A stretch of DNA of 21,151 bases. It comes from Pontimonas sp. Its GTDB lineage: Bacteria; Actinomycetota; Actinomycetes; Actinomycetales; Microbacteriaceae. Positions 15,310 through 21,151 of this stretch are shown piece by piece. The notes below the pieces were generated by a model. The model did not search any database, was not told where the DNA came from, and saw only the letters and a list, made by a program, of their open reading frames with translations. Location: positions 13,536-34,686 of the forward strand of contig JAFMKX010000004.1 in NCBI GenBank assembly GCA_017852615.1, in the 5' to 3' direction. How positions within the stretch are numbered: the first letter of the stretch is position 1; each line of letters starts with the position of its first letter. Both the position numbers and the translations under genes were made by a program.

Positions 15310-15363
15310 GTGGGAGTCCCACGGCAAAGACCCGAAGTCGTTGTGGGGAACCAATGGCCCACA
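15310..15363. promoter_or_regulatory. Two inverted repeats with a shared GTGGG/CCCAC half-site upstream of the dehydrogenase operon
   Basis: GTGGGA-G-TCCCAC lies at 15310-15322. A wider element, TGTGGG-N10-CCCACA, lies at 15342-15363. Both share the GTGGG/CCCAC arms and lie upstream of the candidate -10. They could be operators for a regulator of the keto acid dehydrogenase operon or of the divergent YvlD-like gene. The symmetry is observed; the role is inferred. Confidence 0.35.
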
Positions 15364-15380
15364 CTCCCTGCGAGCGCTAC

Positions 15381-15386
15381 TAGATT
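15381..15386 (+). promoter_or_regulatory. Candidate -10 element of the dehydrogenase operon
   Basis: TAGATT ends six bases before the ATG at 15393, which would place transcription initiation at or next to the start codon. No Shine-Dalgarno is present. No good -35 is visible at 17-18 bases. Confidence 0.4.
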
Positions 15387-15392
15387 AGACGC

Positions 15393-16511
15393 ATGCCTTA
15401 CACGGACGCCACGCTGAGCCTGTTGGCACCGGATGGAACTCTGGTCACCAATGACCGCAACGAGATGTATCACCAGGCAATCTCGCACCTGAGCGAAGCG
15501 GACTTCCGAGAGTTCTACCGAGTCATGCGGGTGGTTCGCCGATTCGATATTGAAGCAGGCAATCTTCAGCGCCAGGGTCAGATGGCACTGTGGGTCCCCA
15601 GCATTGGCCAAGAGGGCGCTCAGGTGGGTTCGGCGTTTGCTACGCGATCGCAAGACCACATTTTCCCCGCCTACCGCGAACATGCCGTGGGATATATCCG
15701 AGGCCTAGACCTCATCAACATCATTCGGATGCTCCGCGGTGTTACCCACGGCGGCTGGAATCCCAAGGAAACCAATAACTTCCACCTCTACACCCTGGTA
15801 ATTGGATCCCACACCCTGCATGCCACCGGGTACGCGATGGGGATTGGTTTTGATGGAGCCTGCTCCACGGGCGCACTCGAGGAAGACCAGGCAGTGTTGG
15901 TCTACTTCGGCGATGGCGCCACGAGCCAGGGGGATACCAATGAAGCCATGGTGTTTGCGCAGAGCTACCAAACACCGCAGGTTTTCTTCTTGCAGAACAA
16001 CCACTGGGCAATTTCCGTGCCGGTGCGTGTCCAGTCACGAACTCCGCTCTTTGAGCGAGCAGCTGGCTTTGGGTTACCCAGTATTCAAATCGATGGCAAT
16101 GACGTGCTGATGAGTTACGCCGCTACTCGCCTGAGCATGGACGCCGCTCGCTCTGGGCAAGGCCCGCATTTCATTGAGGCCCTGACCTATCGGATCGGCG
16201 CCCACACGACCAGTGATGACCCCACCAAGTATCGCGATGAAGATGAATTGGCGTTTTGGCAGGCACGCGATCCCATCGATCGCTTCCGCACCTATCTCAC
16301 CAGCCTCGGTGTGGAGCAGGCGTTTTTCGATCAGGTCGAAGTGGAGGCTGAAGACCACGCCTCTGATATTCGGGCCCGCACCATGGCGCTCGAGTCACCA
16401 CCTGCTTCTGAGATCTTTGCCCATGTCTTTACCGATGACCATGCAGGAATTACGGCAGAAGCGGCGTGGCTAGAAGAGTATTTGGCCTCGTTTGAGGAGG
16501 GATCTTCGTGA
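15393..16511 (+). CDS. 2-oxo acid dehydrogenase E1 alpha subunit (branched-chain/pyruvate type)
   Basis: This 372-residue thiamine diphosphate enzyme subunit decarboxylates a 2-oxo acid with its beta partner and passes the acyl group to E2. The ThDP/Mg motif runs from GDGATSQGDTNEA (173-185) to LQNN (200-203). Upstream are PSIGQEGAQVGSA and PAYREHAVGYIRG, and downstream RIGAHTTSDDPTKYR with the phosphorylation-loop-like HTTSDD pattern common in branched-chain E1 alpha. Sequence alone does not decide between pyruvate and branched-chain 2-oxo acids, so no symbol is given. Its stop overlaps the E1 beta start as GTGA. The message is probably leaderless. Confidence 0.92.
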   Translation: MPYTDATLSLLAPDGTLVTNDRNEMYHQAISHLSEADFREFYRVMRVVRRFDIEAGNLQRQGQMALWVPSIGQEGAQVGSAFATRSQDHIFPAYREHAVGYIRGLDLINIIRMLRGVTHGGWNPKETNNFHLYTLVIGSHTLHATGYAMGIGFDGACSTGALEEDQAVLVYFGDGATSQGDTNEAMVFAQSYQTPQVFFLQNNHWAISVPVRVQSRTPLFERAAGFGLPSIQIDGNDVLMSYAATRLSMDAARSGQGPHFIEALTYRIGAHTTSDDPTKYRDEDELAFWQARDPIDRFRTYLTSLGVEQAFFDQVEVEAEDHASDIRARTMALESPPASEIFAHVFTDDHAGITAEAAWLEEYLASFEEGSS

Positions 16512-17482
16512 GAGAGCTCCCCTTAGCAAAGGCCATCAATGAGGGTCTGCGAGCTGCGATGCTCGCCGATAGTTCCGTGATGCTCATGGGCGAGGACATT
16601 GCCCAGCTAGGCGGTGTGTTCCGGGTTACCGAGGGGCTGCAGGAACAGTTTGGCCCCAGCCGCGTGGTGGATACGCCTCTTGCGGAAGCCGGAATTGTCG
16701 GAACCGCCATTGGTTTGGCGATGCGCGGGTATAAGCCAGTGTGTGAAATTCAGTTCGATGGCTTTGTCTACCCAGCCTTTGATCAAATCGTCACCCAGTT
16801 GGCCAAACTGACGTCGCGTCACGAGGGCACTCAGGCTTTTCCCGTAGTGATTCGCATTCCCTATGGCGGCCACATTGGCGCTATTGAGCACCACCAAGAA
16901 AGCCCAGAAGCGTATTTTGCTCACACCGCTGGGTTGCGAGTGATTTCGCCCGCCACCCCCCACGACGCCTATTGGATGATTCAGGATGCGATTGCGTCTT
17001 CTGACCCGGTGATCTTCTTAGAACCCAAGAGCCGCTATTGGCACAAGGGACAAGTTGACGTTGAGGTTCCAGGCCTGGCGATGAATCAAGCAGAAATCGC
17101 TCGTGTGGGTCGAGATGTGACCCTCATCGGCCACGGTGCCGCCGTGGCGATGATGCAGCAGGCTGCCGATATTGCCGAAGGCGAAGGAATCAGTATCGAA
17201 GTGATAAACCTTCGATCCCTTTCACCCCTGGACATGGACACGGTGATGGAGTCGGTTCGCAAAACGACCCGGGCAGTGGTGGTCCAGGAAGCCCCCGGCA
17301 ACGCAAGCCTTGGTAGCGAAGTGGCGGCCACTCTGGCCGAACAAGCGTTTTATGTCATGCAGGCTCCTGTGCTTCGGGTGAGCGGATTCAACGCACCGTT
17401 CCCGCCAGCCGGGCTGGAAAGCATCTACTTGCCCGATACTGATCGCATATTGGACGCCGTGGATCGAAGCATGGCTTACTGA
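16508..17482 (+). CDS. 2-oxo acid dehydrogenase E1 beta subunit
   Basis: This is a 324-residue transketolase-like beta subunit of normal length. Key segments are MLMGEDIAQLGGVFRVTEGL near the N-terminus (contains the conserved Glu that activates ThDP), VDTPLAEAGIVGTAIGLA, EIQFDGFVYPAFDQIV, IPYGGHIGAIEHHQESPEAYFAH and the C-terminal half with RSLSPLDMDTV. It forms an alpha2beta2 E1 with the product of the preceding gene. The start is GTG at 16508, overlapping the alpha stop, with GAGGAGG about 7-8 bases upstream inside the alpha gene. E2 follows after 22 bases. Confidence 0.93.
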   Translation: MRELPLAKAINEGLRAAMLADSSVMLMGEDIAQLGGVFRVTEGLQEQFGPSRVVDTPLAEAGIVGTAIGLAMRGYKPVCEIQFDGFVYPAFDQIVTQLAKLTSRHEGTQAFPVVIRIPYGGHIGAIEHHQESPEAYFAHTAGLRVISPATPHDAYWMIQDAIASSDPVIFLEPKSRYWHKGQVDVEVPGLAMNQAEIARVGRDVTLIGHGAAVAMMQQAADIAEGEGISIEVINLRSLSPLDMDTVMESVRKTTRAVVVQEAPGNASLGSEVAATLAEQAFYVMQAPVLRVSGFNAPFPPAGLESIYLPDTDRILDAVDRSMAY

Positions 17483-17504
17483 TGCTGCAGGAGAAGGAGT
17501 AATC

Positions 17505-18833
17505 ATGGCGGATTTCACATTTCCTCTGCCCGATGTCGGTGAGGGTCTCACCGAAGCCGAAATTGTGTCCTGGCATGTCAAGCCAGGCGACCCCATCGCG
17601 GTCAATCAAGTCGTATGCGAAATCGAAACGGCTAAGTCTTTGGTCGAGCTGCCATCCCCCTTTAGTGGTGTGGTGAAAGAGCTCCTGGTTGCTGAGGGCG
17701 ACACGGTCCAAGTGGGGTCCCCCATCATTTCTGTTACTGGCGAAGGGGCCGATGAGCCCGCTGCACCCGATACGGGAGTCACCGAGGCGGTAAGCGACAC
17801 CACGGCGAGCGTTTCTAGTGAAGGCGACTCAGGCAAGGTGGCAAACCTTGTGGGCTATGGAGCAGGAGATGATCACGCCACTTCTCGACGCCGTCGATAC
17901 GCTCGGGCCACACCAGCGGAAGCTCCCGCAATGGCGCCTTCGGCACCGGTGAGCGCGCCTGTTGCCCAAGCGATGCCGATTATTGCTAAACCCCCTATTC
18001 GCAAGCTTGCGAAAGACTTGGGCGTTGATTTAGCCAGCGTCTTACCCACGGGGGTTGCCGGGGAAATCCTGCGCGAAGATGTGGTTCGCCAGGCCGAACA
18101 AGCCACCGTGTTCAAAAACATCGAAACCCCTGCGTGGCCCGAAAACCGGGAAGACCGCATCCCCGTCAAGGGTGTGCGCAAAGCCATCGCCAACGCCATG
18201 GTCAAGAGCATGTTCTCAGCACCGCACGTTTCTGTCTTCGTCGATGTTGACGCCACACGAACGATGGATTTTGTGAAGAGATTGAAAGCGTCCCCTGACT
18301 TTGCCGGAATCAAGGTGTCGCCCTTGCTGGTGATGGTCAAGGCGATGATTTGGGCGGTTCAGCGAAACCCCACGGTTAATTCAACCTGGACTGACGAGGA
18401 AATCCTCGTCCACCACTATGTGAACCTTGGGGTTGCTGCCGCAACACCCAGGGGTCTCATTGTGCCCAACGTCAAGGAGGCTCACACGTTGAGTCTTCGA
18501 GAGTTGGCCATGGCCTTGGAGAAACTCACCGTCACCGCGCGCGATGGCAAAACGACGCCGGAAGAAATGTCGGGTGGCACCATCACGATTACCAACCTGG
18601 GTTCGTTTGGGGTGGACACCGGCACACCGATTTTGAATCCTGGCGAGGTCACGATCGTGGCGCTGGGCACCATTAAGCCCAAACCCTGGATTGTCGAGGG
18701 CGAAGTGCGCTCCCGGATGGTGACCACGGTGGCAGCGAGCTTTGATCACCGAGTGGTGGATGGCGATGTGGCGTCCCGCTTTGTCGCTGATGTGGCCAGT
18801 GTTATGGAGGAACCCGCTCTCCTGCTTGATTGA
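17505..18833 (+). CDS. 2-oxo acid dehydrogenase E2 (dihydrolipoamide acyltransferase)
   Basis: This 442-residue E2 has one lipoyl domain (about 1-80, lipoyl-lysine Lys44 in EIETAKSLVELPSP), an Ala/Pro/Ser-rich linker and a peripheral-subunit-binding domain around 162-197 (PPIRKLAKDLGVDLASVLPTG). The catalytic acyltransferase domain carries FDHRVVDGD with His415 and Asp419 near the C-terminus. It forms the core of the complex and makes acyl-CoA. A strong GGAGAAGGAG precedes the ATG. No E3 (dihydrolipoamide dehydrogenase) gene follows, so E3 must come from elsewhere in the genome. No terminator is seen in the 39 bases before the zinc operon. Confidence 0.94.
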   Translation: MADFTFPLPDVGEGLTEAEIVSWHVKPGDPIAVNQVVCEIETAKSLVELPSPFSGVVKELLVAEGDTVQVGSPIISVTGEGADEPAAPDTGVTEAVSDTTASVSSEGDSGKVANLVGYGAGDDHATSRRRRYARATPAEAPAMAPSAPVSAPVAQAMPIIAKPPIRKLAKDLGVDLASVLPTGVAGEILREDVVRQAEQATVFKNIETPAWPENREDRIPVKGVRKAIANAMVKSMFSAPHVSVFVDVDATRTMDFVKRLKASPDFAGIKVSPLLVMVKAMIWAVQRNPTVNSTWTDEEILVHHYVNLGVAAATPRGLIVPNVKEAHTLSLRELAMALEKLTVTARDGKTTPEEMSGGTITITNLGSFGVDTGTPILNPGEVTIVALGTIKPKPWIVEGEVRSRMVTTVAASFDHRVVDGDVASRFVADVASVMEEPALLLD

Positions 18834-18835
18834 TT

Positions 18836-18852
18836 TTGACAATCATTATCAA
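18836..18852. promoter_or_regulatory. Zur-type operator
   Basis: TTGACAAT-C-ATTATCAA is a 17-bp inverted repeat around a central C with a single mismatch between arms. It fits the 7-1-7 pattern of actinobacterial Zur boxes (TGAnAAT-n-ATTnTCA) and covers the -35 and the start of the spacer of the zinc-uptake promoter. Zinc-loaded Zur would block transcription. Confidence 0.85.
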
Positions 18853-18865
18853 TAAGGGTTATGCT
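18836..18865 (+). promoter_or_regulatory. Promoter of the zinc uptake operon, predicted leaderless
   Basis: A consensus -35 TTGACA (18836-18841) and a -10 TATGCT (18860-18865) are 18 bases apart. The next ATG, at 18873, starts seven bases after the -10, at the expected transcription start. This decides the start codon of the binding-protein gene: the in-frame ATG at 18861 lies within the -10 itself. Confidence 0.75.
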
Positions 18866-18872
18866 CTGTGGC

Positions 18873-19925
18873 ATGAAGCTCACGAGAAATGGACGCCAGT
18901 GGGGGGCTATGGTCTCACTCGCCGCAATGCTCACGGTTGCTGGATGTAGCGCAGCCGGCGGGGAGATTGTCCAGGCAGGCTCTGTACTGACCGACTCTGC
19001 AGAGAATGACTTTGCGCCGAGCGTGGTGGTGACCACGACCATTCTGGGCAGTGTGGTTAGTGATATTGCGACCTGTGCGGTGGGCGATGACTCCCGTGTC
19101 GCCGTGTTGATGCCACTGGGAGCAGATCCACATGATTTTCAAGCATCCTCAGCGCAAGTGGCCCAGATGGCTAAGGCTGATCTGATTGTGGCCAACGGCC
19201 TGGGTCTTGAAGAGGGCATGCTCGATGCCCTCGAGAACATCGAAGCCGATGGTGGAGTGGTGATGGAGATCGCCTCGCTTCTCGACCCGCTTCCTCTGGG
19301 TAACTTAGACGGGCATGTGGAAGATGATCATGACGACCACGCCGAGGACGACCAGGAGCTAGAAGACCCTGCCGCAGAGGAAGAGGCGCATGACCACGGC
19401 GACTTTGATCCACACTTCTGGTTCGACATGGAACGTATGGCACAGGCGGCAGAACTTATTGGCGCTGAACTTGCCCTGACCGGTGGCGAAGCATACGAAA
19501 CCTGCGGTGTGAGCGTTGCCGCCGACATTCGCGCCACGGAACTAGATGTCATCACCACCCTTGAGGAGATTCCGGAACGCGACCGTATTTTGGTCACCGA
19601 CCATGATTCCCTGGGCTACTTTGCCACCCGCTACGACTTCCGCATTGTGGGTGTTGTTATTCCCGGTGGTTCCACGTTGGGTGAAACAAACTCGCAGGAA
19701 CTCGCTGCTCTGGTTGCCACGATGACAACAGAGAATGTCGCCGCGATCTTTGGCGACACCGCAACCAATAGTGAACTCTTGGATGTCCTCGCCAGTGAGT
19801 TAGATAGCGACGTGAGTGTCATCCAGCTTTATGTCGGAAGCCTCGGCGGCCCGGGCTCAGGTGCTGAAACGTATCAAGAGATGATGCTGATCAACGCAGC
19901 TCTCATCGCGCAGGGCCTGAGCTAG
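18873..19925 (+). CDS. znuA: Zinc ABC transporter substrate-binding lipoprotein
   Basis: This 350-residue cluster A-I (ZnuA/TroA-like) binding protein is anchored by a lipobox ending at Cys25 (LTVAGCSA). Metal ligands expected for the family are visible: His87 in DPHDFQ, His181 in DPHFWFD, His244 in TDHDSLGYF, and an acidic residue near FGDTATN. A His/Asp/Glu-rich loop (about 148-175, with HDDH and HDHGD) sits before the second ligand, as in zinc-specific members. The ATG at 18873 is chosen from the promoter geometry; the ATG at 18861 would add four residues but lies in the -10. Control by Zur is strongly suggested by the operator. The permease gene follows after 22 bases. Confidence 0.93.
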   Translation: MKLTRNGRQWGAMVSLAAMLTVAGCSAAGGEIVQAGSVLTDSAENDFAPSVVVTTTILGSVVSDIATCAVGDDSRVAVLMPLGADPHDFQASSAQVAQMAKADLIVANGLGLEEGMLDALENIEADGGVVMEIASLLDPLPLGNLDGHVEDDHDDHAEDDQELEDPAAEEEAHDHGDFDPHFWFDMERMAQAAELIGAELALTGGEAYETCGVSVAADIRATELDVITTLEEIPERDRILVTDHDSLGYFATRYDFRIVGVVIPGGSTLGETNSQELAALVATMTTENVAAIFGDTATNSELLDVLASELDSDVSVIQLYVGSLGGPGSGAETYQEMMLINAALIAQGLS

Positions 19926-19947
19926 CGAAACCTGGAAGACTATTTCT

Positions 19948-20784
19948 ATGGAGTGGTGGAGTGCCCCGTTTGAGCTTGCTTTTCAACAGCGAGCTCTCTT
20001 AGGCGGCATTCTTGCCGCCTTGATGGCTTCCACCGTCGGAACCTGGCTGGTGTTGCGGGGCATGAGCTTCTTTGGTGATGCTTTCGTCCACGGTGTGATT
20101 CCTGGCGTTGCTGCTGCCGTAGTGCTCGATATCAACCCCCTGCTGGGAGCCGCTGTGGCTGCAGCCGTCATGGTTGCCGCGATTGAGCTCGTTCAACGCA
20201 AGACAATTCTGGGTGAGGACACCTCTATAGGCCTGTTGTTTGTGGGAATGTTGGCCCTGGGTGTGGTGATCATTTCCCAACTCGATTCTTATGCCGGAAG
20301 TTTGACCAGCATTCTCTTTGGTGATGCTCTGGGTGTCAGTAATGCCGATATCGTCTCGCAACTCGTTGTTCTTGCCGCCGTGCTCGTCATTTCCCTGGTG
20401 TTGTATCGACCCTTAGTGGCACTGAGCTTGAACCGAGATAAAGCTGAGTTACTGGGTATGCGACCAGGGTTGGCTCACGCAGCCTTACTCGTTCTGATTG
20501 CGCTTGCCGTGATCGGCAGCTACCAATCGGTGGGAACGTTGTTGGTCTTTGGCTTACTGGTGGGCCCCCCTGCCACTGCAAGTCTTCTTTCCCGCACTAT
20601 TTCGCGCATGATGCTCATTGCTGCAGGTGTGGGCGTTTTCTCCGTGTGGATTGGCTTGACGCTGAGTTACTACCTGGGAACCGCAGCCTCGGCAACGATG
20701 GCCCTGGTTCCGATCGTGTTGTTTTTCCTAGTGCTCACCACTCAACAGGTGATCTCAGGCCTGAGAGCCAAGGTGGTCTCATGA
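19948..20784 (+). CDS. znuB: Zinc ABC transporter permease (ABC-3 family)
   Basis: This is a 278-residue polytopic permease with about eight or nine hydrophobic helices. The ABC-3 landmarks are present: the N-terminal RALLGGILAALMASTVGTWLVLRGMSFFGDAFVHG run in outline, GLLFVGMLALGVV, and the ATPase-contact region with KAELLGMRPG followed by YQSVGTLLVFGLLVGPPATASLL. It carries zinc released by the binding protein across the membrane. The stop overlaps the ATPase start as ATGA. The order here is binding protein, permease, ATPase, which differs from the ATPase-before-permease order common elsewhere. Confidence 0.92.
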   Translation: MEWWSAPFELAFQQRALLGGILAALMASTVGTWLVLRGMSFFGDAFVHGVIPGVAAAVVLDINPLLGAAVAAAVMVAAIELVQRKTILGEDTSIGLLFVGMLALGVVIISQLDSYAGSLTSILFGDALGVSNADIVSQLVVLAAVLVISLVLYRPLVALSLNRDKAELLGMRPGLAHAALLVLIALAVIGSYQSVGTLLVFGLLVGPPATASLLSRTISRMMLIAAGVGVFSVWIGLTLSYYLGTAASATMALVPIVLFFLVLTTQQVISGLRAKVVS

Positions 20785-21151
20785 CCACTGTGGTGAAGGG
20801 CTCGGGTGTGGTGGTGATGCGCGATGGGGTCACCGCGCTCCAGGCATCTGATTTCACGATTCCTACCGCAAAAATCACCGCCATTATTGGCCCGAATGGC
20901 AGCGGCAAATCGACGCTGCTCCATGCCATGACCGGACTATTAGATATTGACGCTGGCACGCTTTCGGTACTGGGAAAGACACCTCAGGCCGCGCGCACCA
21001 AGGTGGCTTATGTGTTGCAACACATGAACGTCCACCCCGGTATCCCCATGACGGTGCGCGAAGTAGTGATGATGGGCCGCTACCCAGGCCTAGGGTTACT
21101 GCGTCGCCCTAGCGCGCACGATCGCGCCAGTGTCAACGAAGCCATGGCATT
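20781..21151 (+). CDS. znuC: Zinc ABC transporter ATP-binding protein, C-terminus cut by window edge
   Basis: The first 123 codons are in the window. Walker A is GPNGSGKS (37-44) and the Q-loop is in YVLQHMN (Gln80), followed by PMTVREVVMMGRYPGLG, typical of metal-type ABC ATPases. The signature, Walker B and switch histidine lie beyond the window. It powers the permease encoded just upstream; the ATG at 20781 overlaps the permease stop (ATGA). The zinc assignment rests on the operon's Zur box and the His-rich binding protein. Confidence 0.9.
   Translation, partial: MTTVVKGSGVVVMRDGVTALQASDFTIPTAKITAIIGPNGSGKSTLLHAMTGLLDIDAGTLSVLGKTPQAARTKVAYVLQHMNVHPGIPMTVREVVMMGRYPGLGLLRRPSAHDRASVNEAMA

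Noticed and set aside
15252..15683. Minus-strand open frame of 143 codons across the E1 alpha promoter and N-terminus
   Set aside because: It overlaps the well-supported E1 alpha coding sequence, and its translation is rich in random-looking His/Arg/Cys with no domain.
18861..18872. In-frame ATG at 18861 as the start of znuA
   Set aside because: It lies inside the TATGCT -10 hexamer, upstream of the predicted transcription start; the ATG at 18873 also gives a normal lipoprotein signal peptide.
1..21151. CRISPR arrays, insertion sequences, tRNA or rRNA genes
   Set aside because: Reading both strands by eye I found no regularly spaced repeats, transposase frames, or T-loop/acceptor patterns. 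A tRNA or profile scan was not possible, so a missed short RNA cannot be fully excluded.

Overview
The window is a chromosomal segment from an actinobacterium. It is most likely a member of the Microbacteriaceae with a compact, moderately GC-rich genome; this is inferred from gene content and protein sequence and no database was searched. The gene order trxA-trxB-murJ-(Rv3909-like)-cca facing rpsF-ssb-rpsR-rplI-dnaB is the conserved origin-proximal block of Actinobacteria. Intergenic gaps are very short. Four ATGA or GTGA start/stop overlaps join co-directional genes, plus one more between the zinc permease and ATPase genes.

Layout. Positions 1-983 (minus) carry a PLP-dependent aminotransferase cut by the window edge. 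Positions 1041-6022 (minus) form a co-directional run read in the order Rv3909-like membrane-anchored protein, murJ, trxB, trxA. A 20-bp perfect palindrome separates this run from divergent cca (6080-7504). Positions 7633-9287 are rpsF-ssb-rpsR-rplI, with an upstream promoter, a structured leader that can mask the rpsF ribosome binding site, and a strong terminator. A 430-base non-coding stretch (9288-9717) follows, with an AT-rich segment and several DnaA-box-like sequences, and then dnaB. Two small membrane-protein genes (11131-11936) converge on purB (11940-13322, minus). A two-gene unit (13488-14851) encodes a small protein of unknown function and an alpha/beta hydrolase with a helical N-terminus; it converges on a YvlD/holin-IV-like membrane protein (minus).

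The right third holds a three-gene 2-oxo acid dehydrogenase operon (E1 alpha, E1 beta, E2; 15393-18833) without an E3 gene. It is followed directly by a zinc ABC uptake operon (binding lipoprotein, permease, ATPase; 18873 to beyond the window). The zinc operon has an unusually readable promoter: a Zur-type operator covers the -35 and spacer, and the -10 sits so close to the ATG that the mRNA is predicted to be leaderless.

The main theme is conserved housekeeping: lipid II flipping, thiol redox, tRNA maturation, ribosome assembly, replication, purine synthesis and acyl-CoA production. I found no CRISPR array, insertion sequence, prophage, defence island or obviously new multi-gene system. The most interesting signals are regulatory: the DnaA-box/AT-rich region upstream of dnaB, the rpsF leader, the divergent-promoter palindrome, the Zur promoter and recurrent leaderless starts. 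The least explained coding element is the hydrolase pair.
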